Shown in pieces: positions 55,805-64,000 of a stretch of DNA of 64,000 bases (positions are counted from its first letter, which is position 1; every line of letters starts with the position of its first letter). The notes under the pieces are model-generated. The model was given only the letters and a program-made list of their open reading frames with translations. It ran no database searches and was not told the origin of the DNA. Position numbers and translations under genes: made by a program. Source of the DNA: Pseudomonas resinovorans NBRC 106553 (GTDB taxonomy: Bacteria; Pseudomonadota; Gammaproteobacteria; Pseudomonadales; Pseudomonadaceae). Where the stretch lies: NCBI RefSeq assembly GCF_000412695.1, contig NC_021499.1, positions 1,240,001-1,304,000 on the forward strand, given 5' to 3'.

Positions 55805-56771
55805 GGGATCTCCTGCCGACCAAGCCGAAATAGAGCCCCACCAGCAGCCAGAGGCCGCCACCCACCAGGTACTTCACCTGGGGTTCCACCAGCCTGATGG
55901 ACGACCAGTAGGCCTCGACGAAGGCGGCGATCAGCAATAGCAGGATCACCCCGGCCACCAGCTGCACGCTGCGCCCGGCGGCCAGGCGCAGGGCTTCGCC
56001 ACGGGGCAGGCGGCCGGGAGCGAGCAGGGCCCAGCCCAGTTGCAGCCCGGCGGCGCCGGCGAAGGCGATGGCGGTGAGCTCGAAGGCGCCGTGGCCGATG
56101 ACGAAGGACCAGAAGGTCTCGCCGAAGCCGATCTGCGTCAGATGGCCGGCCACCGCGCCGATGTGCAGCCCGTTGAAGAGCAGGAAGAACAGGCTGCCGA
56201 CGCCGAACAGCAAGCCGCCGGCGTAGGTCTGAAAGGCGATGCCGATGTTGTTCATGATGTAGTGGCCGAACATCATCCAGTCGTCGCCCGCATCGCGCTC
56301 GCTCATGGGGCCGATGCGCCGGGCGTCCGGGTCGTACATGGACTCCATAGACGACACCTGCTCCGGGTCCATCAGGCTGTAGACCAGGTCCGGCCACTGG
56401 TGTACCAGGACGCCCATCAGCAGGAGGCTGCCGTAGAACAGCAGGCTGGCGGCGGCGATGCTGCGCCACTGGCTGCGCACCAGGCGCGGAAAACCGCCGA
56501 GGATGAAACCCAACAGGCGCGCGCCGAGGTGGCTGCGATGACGGTAGAACTGCTGGTGGCCGCGCATGGCCAGCTGCTGCAGGTGTTCCACCAGGTGGCT
56601 GCTGTAGCCGCGTTCCTGGGCCAGGGCCAACTGCTGGCAGATCTGCCGGTAGTCGGCGGCGAAGGATTCGCAGGCACGGGCGTCGGCCTTGCCGCGCTCG
56701 AGGCTTTCGAGCAGTTCGGCGAAGGCTTTCCAGCGCTTCTGATAGTGGCGTTCGAACAGGTTCTGCTTCAT
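55791..56771 (-). CDS. Stage II sporulation protein M-like membrane protein
   Basis: The 326-aa protein starts with a helical cytoplasmic part (about 1-100; MKQNLFERHYQKRWKAFAEL) and continues with about five membrane segments of the SpoIIM fold (ASLLFYGSLLLMGVLVHQW and GHGAFELTAIAFAGAAGLQLGWAL). Pseudomonas does not sporulate, so this is a family name only. It overlaps the RDD gene by 4 nt at its start and DUF4129 by 14 nt at its end. Confidence 0.88.
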   Translation of the reverse strand: MKQNLFERHYQKRWKAFAELLESLERGKADARACESFAADYRQICQQLALAQERGYSSHLVEHLQQLAMRGHQQFYRHRSHLGARLLGFILGGFPRLVRSQWRSIAAASLLFYGSLLLMGVLVHQWPDLVYSLMDPEQVSSMESMYDPDARRIGPMSERDAGDDWMMFGHYIMNNIGIAFQTYAGGLLFGVGSLFFLLFNGLHIGAVAGHLTQIGFGETFWSFVIGHGAFELTAIAFAGAAGLQLGWALLAPGRLPRGEALRLAAGRSVQLVAGVILLLLIAAFVEAYWSSIRLVEPQVKYLVGGGLWLLVGLYFGLVGRRSHAPD

Positions 56772-57496
56772 GGCGACGTCGACCCCAGCAGGCCCCGGGC
56801 GATGCCGTTGATACGTGCCTGTGCCTGCTCCGGCGGTACGTCCAGTGGCTCGGCGAGAATGGCCGCGAGCTCGGCGCGGCGCGCCGGGGAGAGGCTCGCC
56901 TGGCGCTCCGCGAAGCTGAGCAGGGCACCCTGGTCGGCCAGGGTCAGGGCGAAGGGCGCGCGTTCCGGGTCGGCGGCCGGCAGTTCAGGGCGCGGATGCT
57001 TCTCGTCGCGGTAGACCACCAGGCTGCCGGCGGCGATGTCGCCCAGGCGCTTGAAACTGGGGTGCAGCAGGCAACTGAGGGCGCCCAGGGTGTAGGCGAA
57101 GGGCAGCAGGTCGACGAAGCGCAGCAGGTTGCGCACCAGGGAGGCGGACCAGCCGATGGGCGTGCCGTCGTCGTGGACGACCCGCAGCCCCATCATCTGT
57201 TTGCCCGGGGAGCGTCCCTGGTTGAGGACCTCGAACAGCACCATGTACCACCAGTTGAGCAGGAACATCAGGATCAGCCCGAGGCCGAAGCCGAGCTGGC
57301 CGAGCAGGGCCAGGGCGATGAACAGCACGAGCATGATGGCGCCGCGGATAGCCAGGTCGATGGCATAGGCCAGGGCGCGGGGCAGCAGGCCGGCCGGACG
57401 CAGGATCAGGTCGATGCCTTCCGGCGTTTCCACCTGGTAGCGGGTGTCCAGGGGCTGGACGAGGGTGGGATGGGAGCCGGATCGGGGTGAGGGCAT
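56768..57496 (-). CDS. RDD-family membrane protein
   Basis: This 242-aa protein has an RDD domain with three membrane segments (PRALAYAIDLAIRGAIMLVLF, FGLGLILMFLLNWWYMVLFE, then LLRFVDLLPF) and the family signature RSPGKQMMGLRVV. The start MPSPRSGSHP is the best fit; the frame stays open for another 58 codons upstream without a ribosome site. It is the first gene of the coupled operon and lies divergent from sbcB. Confidence 0.85.
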   Translation of the reverse strand: MPSPRSGSHPTLVQPLDTRYQVETPEGIDLILRPAGLLPRALAYAIDLAIRGAIMLVLFIALALLGQLGFGLGLILMFLLNWWYMVLFEVLNQGRSPGKQMMGLRVVHDDGTPIGWSASLVRNLLRFVDLLPFAYTLGALSCLLHPSFKRLGDIAAGSLVVYRDEKHPRPELPAADPERAPFALTLADQGALLSFAERQASLSPARRAELAAILAEPLDVPPEQAQARINGIARGLLGSTSP

Positions 57497-57805
57497 CGGC
57501 GGGGCGCCAAAGGGAAAGCCCGATGCTAGCGAGCGGCCGGAATCCAGGCAACCTGACAGGGGCGACTCAGCCCGCATGCTGTGAATGATTCGGCTTGTTC
57601 GCGGGCGCGGAAACGGTGCAAGCGGCTGCGCGGGGTGCAGGCATGGGGCGATCCTTGTCGGCGGTAGCATCCAGTGGCGGCGATTCTAGGCCCGGCGGAA
57701 ACCACCCAGCAAGCCGCCGCAAGACGAAGTTTCCCACCGCCCTCGACGCCCTGGTGAGCGACTGCCGGGTGATAGACTGCCGAGCTCACGAACAAGGGGG
57801 ACGCC
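57497..57805. other. Intergenic region between the RDD gene and sbcB
   Basis: This region should hold the promoters of the six-gene operon and of sbcB. A possible -10 (TAGACT, 57773-57778) lies before sbcB; nothing else stands out. Confidence 0.4.
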
Positions 57806-59236
57806 GTGACTTCCAGCATCTTCTGGCACGACTACGAAACCACTGGCATCAACCCGCGCTGCGATCGGCCGCTGCAGGTGGCCGGCATTCGCACCGACGA
57901 GTCGCTCAACGAGATCGGCGAGCCGATCAACCTCTATTGCAAGCCCAGCGACGACATCCTGCCCCATCCGGCCGCCTGCCTGGTGACCGGCATCCTGCCG
58001 GGCACCCTGGAGGCAAAAGGTCTCGGCGAAGCCGAGTTCATGCACCGGGTCCACGCCGAAATCTCGCTGCCGGGCACCTGCGGCGCCGGATACAACAGCC
58101 TGCGCTTCGACGACGAGGTCACCCGCTACAGCCTCTATCGCAACTTCTACGACCCCTATGCGCGCGAATGGCAGGGCGGCAACAGTCGCTGGGACCTGAT
58201 CGACCTGGTCCGCACCGCCTATGCGCTGCGCCCGGAGGGTATCGAGTGGCCCCAGCAGGAGGGCCGCGTCAGCCTGCGCCTGGAACTGCTCACCGCCGCC
58301 AACGGCATCGACCACGGCCAGGCCCACGATGCGCTTTCCGACGTCCGCGCCACCATTGCCCTGGCGCGGTTGCTGCGTGAGCGCCAGCCGAAGCTGTACG
58401 ACTATCTCTATCAGTTGCGCAGCAAGCACAAAGTGCAGGAGCAGGTGCGCCTGATGCAGCCGCTTGTGCATATCTCCGGGCGTTTCTCCGGCGAGCGCCA
58501 CTACCTGGGGGTGGTGCTGCCGCTGGCCTGGCACCCGCGCAACCGCAACGCACTGATCGTGATCGACCTGCAGGCCGACCCGGCGCCGTTGCTGGAGCTG
58601 GATGCCGAGACATTGCGCGCGCGCCTCTATACCCGTCGCGATGACCTGGCCGAGGGCGAACTGCCGGTGCCGCTGAAGCTGCTGCACATCAATCGCTGCC
58701 CGGTGGTCGCGCCGCTGGGCGTGTTGCGCGAGGCCGACCGCCAGCGCCTGGGCGTCGACATGGAACTCTGCCAGCGCCGCGCCACGCTGCTCGGCGAGCA
58801 ATCGGCGGCCTGGCAGGAAAAGTTGCCGGTCATTTATGCGCAGGAGGAATTCAGTGCGCTGGATGATCCGGAACAGCAGCTGTACGACGGGTTCCTCGGC
58901 GATCGCGATCGTCGTCTCTGCGAACAAGTACGCAGCGCCGATCCGCAGCGCTTGTCCAGGGAGAGTTGGTCCTTCGATGACCCGCGCCTGCCGGAATTGC
59001 TGTTCCGTTACCGCGCGAGAAACTTCCCTGAAACTTTGTCCGAGGCCGAGCGTACTCGTTGGCTGGAGTTCTGCAGAAATCGGCTGAAGAGCCCGGAATT
59101 CGGGGCGCCTAATACCCTGGAGAGTTTCCTCAAGGCGCTCGACGAGTTACAGCCGAAGGCCGACGTCGGGCAACAGGCGGTGTTGCGGGAGTGGCGTCGA
59201 TATGCCCTGGAACTGGGCGGTCGCTTTCAGTTGTGA
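57806..59236 (+). CDS. sbcB: Exodeoxyribonuclease I
   Basis: SbcB degrades single-stranded DNA 3' to 5' and takes part in recombination and mismatch repair. The 476-aa protein has the DEDDh exonuclease motifs: HDYETTGINP (ExoI, metal-binding Asp and Glu), AGYNSLRFDDEVTR (ExoII) and DHGQAHDALSDVRAT (ExoIII, catalytic His and Asp), then SH3-like and helical C-terminal domains. The start is GTG. It converges with mvaT. Confidence 0.96.
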   Translation: MTSSIFWHDYETTGINPRCDRPLQVAGIRTDESLNEIGEPINLYCKPSDDILPHPAACLVTGILPGTLEAKGLGEAEFMHRVHAEISLPGTCGAGYNSLRFDDEVTRYSLYRNFYDPYAREWQGGNSRWDLIDLVRTAYALRPEGIEWPQQEGRVSLRLELLTAANGIDHGQAHDALSDVRATIALARLLRERQPKLYDYLYQLRSKHKVQEQVRLMQPLVHISGRFSGERHYLGVVLPLAWHPRNRNALIVIDLQADPAPLLELDAETLRARLYTRRDDLAEGELPVPLKLLHINRCPVVAPLGVLREADRQRLGVDMELCQRRATLLGEQSAAWQEKLPVIYAQEEFSALDDPEQQLYDGFLGDRDRRLCEQVRSADPQRLSRESWSFDDPRLPELLFRYRARNFPETLSEAERTRWLEFCRNRLKSPEFGAPNTLESFLKALDELQPKADVGQQAVLREWRRYALELGGRFQL

Positions 59237-59238
59237 GG

Positions 59239-59265
59239 AAATCCCCGGAAACTATCCGGGGATTT
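59239..59265 (+). terminator. Rho-independent terminator of sbcB
   Basis: AAATCCCCGGA and TCCGGGGATTT form an 11-bp stem with a 5-nt loop immediately after the stop. Confidence 0.88.
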
Positions 59266-59281
59266 TCCGAGGCCAATAAAA

Positions 59282-59303
59282 AACGCCAGCTGATGCTGGC
59301 GTT
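59282..59303 (-). terminator. Rho-independent terminator of mvaT
   Basis: AACGCCAGC and GCTGGCGTT form a 9-bp stem; on the minus strand it runs into TTTTTATT. It may also work on the plus strand, where TCTTTATT follows. Confidence 0.86.
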
Positions 59304-59319
59304 CTTTATTGCCGTTGGC

Positions 59320-59700
59320 TTAGCCCAGAATGGTGGCCCAACCTTCAACGACGTCGGCGCCCCACTTGGCTTTCCACTCTTTCAGGGTCTTGTGGTTGCC
59401 ACCTTTGGTTTCGATGACTTCGCCGGTGTTCGGGTTCTTGTACTGCTTGACCTTGCGGGCGCGCTTGCTGCCGGTGTTGGCGGCCTTGGCGGCGCGCGGT
59501 GCCTTGGAGGCGCGGGACTCAGGATCGAGCAGGGCGATGATGTCGCGCAGGGATTTCTGATATTCACCCATCAGAGTGCGCAATTTGCCTTCGAACTCGA
59601 GTTCTTGCTTCAGCTTGTCGTCCTGGGACAGATTCTTCAGGCGCTCTTGGAGCTCCTTGATGGCTTCTTCCGTAGCCCGGTATTCATTGATCAGCGACAT
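59320..59700 (-). CDS. mvaT: H-NS-family xenogeneic silencer MvaT
   Basis: MvaT binds AT-rich DNA and silences transferred and virulence-type genes in Pseudomonas. The 126-aa protein starts MSLINEYRATEEAIKELQER, a coiled-coil oligomerisation domain (1-60), then a basic linker (SKAPRAAKAANTGSKRARK), and ends in the DNA-binding YKNPNTGEVIETKGGNHKTLKEWKAKWG with the minor-groove hook. It lies between sbcB and purU, with a clear promoter upstream. Confidence 0.96.
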   Translation of the reverse strand: MSLINEYRATEEAIKELQERLKNLSQDDKLKQELEFEGKLRTLMGEYQKSLRDIIALLDPESRASKAPRAAKAANTGSKRARKVKQYKNPNTGEVIETKGGNHKTLKEWKAKWGADVVEGWATILG

Positions 59701-59754
59701 GTCGGCGTCCCTTGTTGGAATCGTGCGTTGACTTGCGATTGCGAAGTGTCATCA

Positions 59755-59783
59755 ATAATAGACAGCGATTATCTGCAAGTAAA
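59755..59783 (-). promoter_or_regulatory. Likely sigma-70 promoter of mvaT
   Basis: On the minus strand TTTACT, a 17-bp spacer and TATTAT lie so that transcription would start about 47 nt before mvaT. The surrounding 100 bp are AT-rich, as expected for a self-regulated H-NS-type gene. Confidence 0.55.
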
Positions 59784-60028
59784 TATGTGGGAAAACTTTT
59801 GTACGCATTGTTGGCGTCTTCTTCTTTGATACTAGTCCCATGATGGCTCTATTGCGTAGTTATGCTGGGGATACTCGCTATATTGGCGGCCCGGCTTGCC
59901 CTTTAGTTGTGCGTCCGGCGTTGTTCGGCAGCCACCGCCAATCCCCCAAGGGCCACGCGGTTACTGAAGTTTTCTCGCGCACTGGCTAGAATGGCCGCCT
60001 TTGCGAAGTCTCTGGAGTGTTTCCCCCC

Positions 60029-60880
60029 ATGCGCACATTTCGTCTGGTGATTGCCTGTCCGGACGGCGTTGGTATCGTCGCCAAGGTCAGCAACTTCCTG
60101 GCTACCTACAACGGCTGGATTACCGAAGCCAGCCACCACTCGGACAATCAGAGTGGCTGGTTCTTCATGCGTCATGAAATTCGTGCCGATTCCCTGCCTT
60201 TCGACCTGGACGGCTTCCGCCAGGCGTTCGCCCCCATCGCCCGTGAGTTTTCCATGGACTGGCGGGTGACCGACTCCGAGGTGAAGAAGCGTGTCGTGCT
60301 GATGGCCAGTCGCGAGTCCCACTGCCTGGCGGACCTGCTGCACCGCTGGCACAGCGGCGAACTGGATTGCGAGATTCCCTGCGTGATCGCCAACCACGAC
60401 GACCTGCGCAGCATGGTGGAGTGGCACGGCATTCCCTATTTCCACGTTCCGGTGGACCCGAAGGACAAGCAGCCGGCCTTCGACGAGGTGTCGCGCCTGG
60501 TGGAGGAGCACGACGCCGATACCGTGGTGCTCGCCCGCTACATGCAGATCCTCCCGCCGGAGCTGTGCCAGCGCTACGCCCACCAGGTGATCAACATCCA
60601 CCACAGCTTCCTGCCGTCCTTCGTCGGCGCCAAGCCGTACCACCAGGCGTCGCTGCGCGGGGTCAAGCTGATCGGCGCGACTTGCCACTATGTCACCGAG
60701 GAGCTGGATGCCGGCCCCATCATCGAGCAGGACGTGGTGCGCGTGACCCATCGCGACAGCATCGAGAACATGGTTCGCCTGGGCAAGGACGTGGAGAAGA
60801 TGGTGCTGTCCCGTGGACTACGCTATCACCTTGAAGACCGGGTGCTGGTGCACGACAACAAGACCGTCGTATTCGACTGA
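60029..60880 (+). CDS. purU: Formyltetrahydrofolate deformylase
   Basis: PurU hydrolyses 10-formyl-THF to THF and formate, balancing one-carbon pools. The 283-aa protein has an N-terminal ACT domain (about 1-80; LVIACPDGVGIVAKVSNFLA) and a C-terminal formyltransferase-like domain with catalytic residues in VINIHHSFLPSF and GATCHYVTEELDAGPIIEQD. MRTFRLV at 60029 is the likely start; a Met four codons upstream is also in frame. Confidence 0.95.
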   Translation: MRTFRLVIACPDGVGIVAKVSNFLATYNGWITEASHHSDNQSGWFFMRHEIRADSLPFDLDGFRQAFAPIAREFSMDWRVTDSEVKKRVVLMASRESHCLADLLHRWHSGELDCEIPCVIANHDDLRSMVEWHGIPYFHVPVDPKDKQPAFDEVSRLVEEHDADTVVLARYMQILPPELCQRYAHQVINIHHSFLPSFVGAKPYHQASLRGVKLIGATCHYVTEELDAGPIIEQDVVRVTHRDSIENMVRLGKDVEKMVLSRGLRYHLEDRVLVHDNKTVVFD

Positions 60881-60928
60881 TCCCTGCGGCGGGCACCCGA
60901 TCCGGTCTGCCGGCAAAGGAGCCCGCCC

Positions 60929-61354
60929 ATGCTCAAGTCGATCAAGGTGCGCGATTACATGTCGCGCCACCTGTTGACCTTCAGGTCCGACACCGATCTG
61001 TTCCTGGCCATCGAACGCCTGCTGGAGCACCGCTTGTGCGATGCTCCGGTGGTGGACGCCCAGGGGCACCTGATCGGCATCCTGTCGGAGAACGACTGCT
61101 TGCGGGGCACCCTGGCGGTGGCTTACTACGAGCAGGCCTGCGGCAGCGTCGGCGACTGCATGACGGCGCAGGTGCAGTGCATTTCCCCCGAGCTCGACAT
61201 CATCGAAGTCTGCGAGTCCTTCCTGCGTGAGAACCGCACCAGCTACGCGGTGATCGAAGACGGTGTGCTGGTGGGCCAGATCACTCGACGCGACGTGCTG
61301 CGGGCGGTCAAGGCATTTGCCCAGCATGACACCGGCCAGCCCCCTGAAGTCTGA
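60929..61354 (+). CDS. Two-CBS-domain protein
   Basis: This 141-aa cytoplasmic protein consists of a CBS pair: VRDYMSRHLLTFRSDTDLFLAIERLLEHRLCDAPVVD and GDCMTAQVQCISPELDIIEVCESFLRENRTSYAVIEDG, each in shortened form clear at DAPVVDAQGHLIG and TSYAVIEDGVLVG. CBS pairs bind adenosyl ligands such as AMP or ATP. It follows purU by 48 nt and may be cotranscribed. No partner enzyme domain is fused. Confidence 0.9.
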   Translation: MLKSIKVRDYMSRHLLTFRSDTDLFLAIERLLEHRLCDAPVVDAQGHLIGILSENDCLRGTLAVAYYEQACGSVGDCMTAQVQCISPELDIIEVCESFLRENRTSYAVIEDGVLVGQITRRDVLRAVKAFAQHDTGQPPEV

Positions 61355-61362
61355 GGTACCCC

Positions 61363-61536
61363 ATGTCCGACCCACGCGACCGCGCCACTTCCCGTCCGCC
61401 GCCCACCCTGGGCGAAGGCTGCGTCAGGCGCTATGACCCGGATGAGTTGAGCGAGGACGACGGTACCGAGTTTCCCGGCGCCGAGGAGTTGTGGCGCAAG
61501 GTGCAGGAAGAAGAAGAAAAGAAAAAGGCGCCCTAG
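61363..61536 (+). CDS. Small acidic/charged protein of unknown function
   Basis: A 57-aa frame starts MSDPRDRATSRPPPTLGEGC, has an acidic middle (DPDELSEDDGTEF) and ends in a charged helix (VQEEEEKKKAP). It starts 8 nt after the CBS gene stop and is probably in the same operon. Its stop codon is at the centre of a perfect 22-bp palindrome. No family was recognised; the composition suggests a small disordered protein. Confidence 0.65.
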   Translation: MSDPRDRATSRPPPTLGEGCVRRYDPDELSEDDGTEFPGAEELWRKVQEEEEKKKAP

Positions 61537-61545
61537 GGCGCCTTT
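61524..61545. terminator. Perfect palindrome acting as a candidate terminator
   Basis: AAAGGCGCCC-TA-GGGCGCCTTT, read across positions, is a 22-bp perfect palindrome. The T-tail is weak on the plus strand (TTTGTC) and better on the minus strand (TTTTTCTTTTC). Confidence 0.65.
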
Positions 61546-61572
61546 GTCATTCCGGTGTATCCGTCGGTCCAG

Positions 61573-61596
61573 ATCGCGAATGAGTTCGCCCCCACA
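61573..61596. repeat. REP element
   Basis: TCGCGAATGAGTTCGCCCCC followed by ACAG is a single REP arm related to those at 37286, 38928 and 50491. Confidence 0.6.
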
Positions 61597-61610
61597 GAAC
61601 CTACGTCCCC

Positions 61611-61684
61611 CGTAGGTTGGGCCAAGCGCAGCGCGGCCCAACGATGGGGGATGTTGGGCTTCGCGTAGCTCAGCCACAACCTAC
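61611..61684. repeat. GTAGGTTG-CAACCTAC imperfect palindrome, copy B4
   Basis: A 74-bp copy with CGTAGGTTGGGCCAAGCGCA at the left and TTCGCGTAGCTCAGCCACAA at the right, 22 bp after the chemoreceptor stop. Confidence 0.77.
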
Positions 61685-61706
61685 AGCCTTCGGGGGGGCC
61701 GCATCG

Positions 61707-63584
61707 TCAGATCCGGAAGCTGCCCACCAGTTGCTGCAGGCGTGCGGCCTGCTGGTCGAGGTCGGCGCAGGCGCGCAGGGTCGCCTGGAGGTTTTCCACG
61801 CCTTCCTGGTTGAGGGTGTTGATCTCGGTGATGTCCATGTTCAGCGAGTCGACCACGGCGGTCTGCTCCTCGGTGGCGGTGGCCACCGACTGGTTCATGC
61901 CGTCGATCTCGCCAATGCGGTTGGTCACGCTGCCCAGGCGCTCGCCGGCCTGGTTGGCGATTTCCACGCTCTGTTCGCTGTAGCGCTGGCTCTCGGTCAT
62001 GGTGCTGACCGCCTCGCGGGCGCCCACCTGCAGTTCCTCGATCATCTGCTGGATTTCCTGGGCCGACTCCTGGGTGCGGTGGGCCAGGTTGCGCACCTCA
62101 TCCGCCACCACGGCAAAACCACGGCCGGCTTCCCCGGCGCGCGCCGCTTCGATGGCGGCGTTGAGCGCCAGCAGGTTGGTCTGCTCGGAGATGCCTTTGA
62201 TCACTTCGAGGATCTGGCCGATGTTCACCGTCTTGCTGTTCAGGGTCTCGATGTTGCCGCAGGAGGCACGGATCTTCCCGGACAGCTCGTTCATCGCCGA
62301 GATGGTGCGCTCCACCACCTGGCGGCCGTCTTCGGCCAGGGTGCGCGCGGAGGAGGCCTGGTGCGAGGCGTCGGCGGCGTTGCGGGCGATCTCCTGGGCG
62401 GCGGCGCCCAGCTCGTTGATCGCCGCGGCGACGCTGTTGGTGCGGTTGGCCTGCTCGTCGGAGTTGCTCATGGACGAGTTGGAGGCGTTGAGCACCAGCT
62501 TGGCCACCTGGTTGACCTGGGAGGTGGCCGAGGACACCTCGCGGATCGAGCCGTGGATACGCTCGACGAAGCGGTTGAAGGCGCCGGCCAGTTCGCCGAA
62601 CTCGTCCTGGGCGTGGATCACCAGGCGGCGGGTCAGGTCGCCCTCACCCAGGGCGATGTCCTGCATGGCGCGGCCCATGATGTGCAGCGGCTGCATCAGT
62701 ACGCGGATCAGCATGCCCAGCAGCAGGATGATGATGACCACGGCGATGACGGTGGCGATGATGGCCGAGGTGCGGAACTCGCTGAGCATGGAGTAGGCCT
62801 TCTGCTTGTCCACGGACAGGCCGATGTACCAGTTCACCGAGGGCAGGCCCTTGACCGGGGCGAAGGTGAGGATGCGGGGGGTGCCGTCCAGCTCGGCTTC
62901 GCTGAAGCCGGTGCCGATGCGCGGGGTGTTCTGCGGATAGATGTCCCGCAGGTTCTTCATCACCATGTCCTTGTTCGGGTGCACCAGGACCTTGCCGTCG
63001 GCGCTGACCAGGAAGGCATAGCCCATGCCGTCGAAGTCCAGGGCGTTGATGATCTGCACCAGGGTCTGCAGGCTCAGGTCTCCGCCGGCTACGCCGAGGG
63101 CCTGCACCGGCGTGGCGATGGTCATGATCAGCTGGCCGGTCGCCGCGTCCACGTAGGGTTCGGTGAGGGTCGTGCCGCCTGCGCTCTTGGCGCCCTGGTA
63201 CCAGGGGCGGGTGCGCGGGTCGTAGCCGTCGGGCATGGCACTGTTCGGGCGCATGGTGAACTGCCCGTCCTGGGTGCCGAAGTAGGTGAAGGCGAAAGTG
63301 GATGCCAGCGCCCGCTGTTGCAGCAGCGCCGGTACGGCGTCGGACGAGGGGTTGCTGGCCAGGGATTCGGCCACGCTTTCCACCAGCAGAATCCGGCCCG
63401 AAAGCCAGTTCTGGATATTGCTGGCGGTGACTTCGCCCATTTCCTGCAGATAGTTTTCCAGGTCGTCGCGGATCGCATTCCTTTGCAAGTAATCGTTGTA
63501 CAGGGTGAACAGCGAAAAGGCTGCTATTACCACCAGCGAGGCGGCGAGCAGAATCTTGTGGCTGAACCGCAGGTTTTTGATCAT
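61707..63584 (-). CDS. Methyl-accepting chemotaxis protein with dCache domain (PctA/B/C-like)
   Basis: This 625-aa chemoreceptor has two membrane segments (about 9-29 and 275-297), a periplasmic dCache domain between them, a HAMP domain, and a long coiled-coil signalling domain with hairpin tip [26 protein letters not shown]. The dCache part has [23 protein letters not shown] and AGGDLSL, the pattern of amino-acid-binding receptors such as PctA. It probably senses L-amino acids; the exact ligands are not predictable. Confidence 0.92.
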   Translation of the reverse strand: MIKNLRFSHKILLAASLVVIAAFSLFTLYNDYLQRNAIRDDLENYLQEMGEVTASNIQNWLSGRILLVESVAESLASNPSSDAVPALLQQRALASTFAFTYFGTQDGQFTMRPNSAMPDGYDPRTRPWYQGAKSAGGTTLTEPYVDAATGQLIMTIATPVQALGVAGGDLSLQTLVQIINALDFDGMGYAFLVSADGKVLVHPNKDMVMKNLRDIYPQNTPRIGTGFSEAELDGTPRILTFAPVKGLPSVNWYIGLSVDKQKAYSMLSEFRTSAIIATVIAVVIIILLLGMLIRVLMQPLHIMGRAMQDIALGEGDLTRRLVIHAQDEFGELAGAFNRFVERIHGSIREVSSATSQVNQVAKLVLNASNSSMSNSDEQANRTNSVAAAINELGAAAQEIARNAADASHQASSARTLAEDGRQVVERTISAMNELSGKIRASCGNIETLNSKTVNIGQILEVIKGISEQTNLLALNAAIEAARAGEAGRGFAVVADEVRNLAHRTQESAQEIQQMIEELQVGAREAVSTMTESQRYSEQSVEIANQAGERLGSVTNRIGEIDGMNQSVATATEEQTAVVDSLNMDITEINTLNQEGVENLQATLRACADLDQQAARLQQLVGSFRI

Positions 63585-63709
63585 GTTTGCTTGCGTCCGG
63601 TTAGGTCAGGCACCAGTCTTTATGGCACGCAGGTGCTTAAAAACTGAGTAGAAACGTCGGTTTATTTATCGGCTGGGCCTACAAAAAGCTTTAATCCGAG
63701 GAAGGCAAA

Positions 63710-64000
63710 ATGCCCGAACAACTTTCCCTGATTCTTGGTGCCGATCCAGAGGGCAATGCCGTTTCCCAGGCCATGAAGCTGGCCAACCGCCATGGCCTGA
63801 TCGCCGGCGCCACCGGCACCGGCAAGACGGTGACTTTGCAGCGCCTGGCCGAGGTGTTCAGCGATGCAGGTGTGGCGGTCTTCGCTGCCGATATCAAGGG
63901 CGATCTCTGTGGCCTGGGCGCCATCGGCAACCCCCAGGGCAAGGTGGCCGAACGCATCGCCTCGATGCCCTGGCTGGGGCATCGGCCGCAGGCGTATCCG
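63710..64000 (+). CDS. HerA-like/DUF853 ATPase (partial, N-terminus)
   Basis: Ninety-seven codons are visible before the right edge. The start MPEQLSLILGADPEGNAVSQ follows GAGGAAGG and shows a Walker A GATGTGKT at 33-40 and the segment VAVFAADIKGDLCGLGAIG, typical of the YjgR/DUF853 group of HerA-FtsK-type ATPases. These are predicted ring ATPases of unsettled function. The rest of the gene lies outside the window. Confidence 0.85.
   Translation, partial: MPEQLSLILGADPEGNAVSQAMKLANRHGLIAGATGTGKTVTLQRLAEVFSDAGVAVFAADIKGDLCGLGAIGNPQGKVAERIASMPWLGHRPQAYP

Overview
This 64-kb window is a chromosomal segment of a GC-rich gammaproteobacterium, almost certainly a Pseudomonas. The evidence is a complete alginate operon in the P. 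aeruginosa gene order (algD-8-44-K-E-G-X-L-I-J-F-A), an MvaT-type H-NS protein, a cumA-tadA-mltF-purL block, an aapJQMP amino-acid transporter, a Pct-like chemoreceptor and many REP-type intergenic repeats typical of the genus. The species cannot be fixed from the sequence. No rRNA, tRNA, CRISPR array, prophage or complete insertion sequence was seen.

Layout. 1-9.3 kb: a partial Tat-exported intradiol dioxygenase diverges from the multicopper oxidase cumA, followed by tadA, mltF, purL, a CDGSH iron-sulfur protein and a small NIF3-like protein. 9.3-12.5 kb: an AraC regulator diverging from an EamA exporter and a cupin, then a GNAT acetyltransferase and a small membrane protein. 12.6-14.6 kb: a three-gene bufferin-type RiPP operon (Cys-rich secreted precursor, DUF692/MNIO enzyme, DUF2063 partner). 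14.6-16 kb: an SDR and a small membrane protein close behind algA. 16-32.6 kb: the 12-gene alginate operon on the minus strand, with a long AT-rich control region (32.6-33.4 kb) holding a full-consensus AlgU-type promoter. 33.4-37.3 kb: yaaA, a PIN-PhoH ATPase and moaCDE. 37.4-43.2 kb: an orphan basic-amino-acid binding protein convergent with aapJQMP. 43.7-50.4 kb: an esterase, an acyl-CoA synthetase, a cNMP-GGDEF diguanylate cyclase, a membrane dipeptidase and an RhlB-like helicase. 50.6-57.5 kb: a six-gene translationally coupled membrane operon (RDD, SpoIIM, DUF4129, DUF4350, MoxR, DUF58). 57.8-64 kb: sbcB, mvaT, purU, a CBS protein, an unlisted 57-aa protein, a dCache chemoreceptor and the start of a HerA-like ATPase.

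How they work together. The alginate genes make, modify and export the polymer: AlgA and AlgD supply GDP-mannuronate; Alg8 and c-di-GMP-binding Alg44 polymerise; AlgG, AlgX, AlgL, AlgI, AlgJ and AlgF epimerise, acetylate and edit; AlgK and AlgE export. A cNMP-linked diguanylate cyclase and MvaT lie in the same window and could affect this pathway, but that link is inference.

The most unusual points are: (1) every sizeable gap inside the alginate operon is filled by a different repeat, including two elements with 17-bp terminal inverted repeats and a shared core, one ending exactly at the algD stop codon; (2) the compact bufferin operon with an ECF-like candidate promoter; (3) the coupled MoxR/DUF58/SpoIIM/RDD operon of unknown function; (4) a 35-bp dyad upstream of the orphan binding protein.
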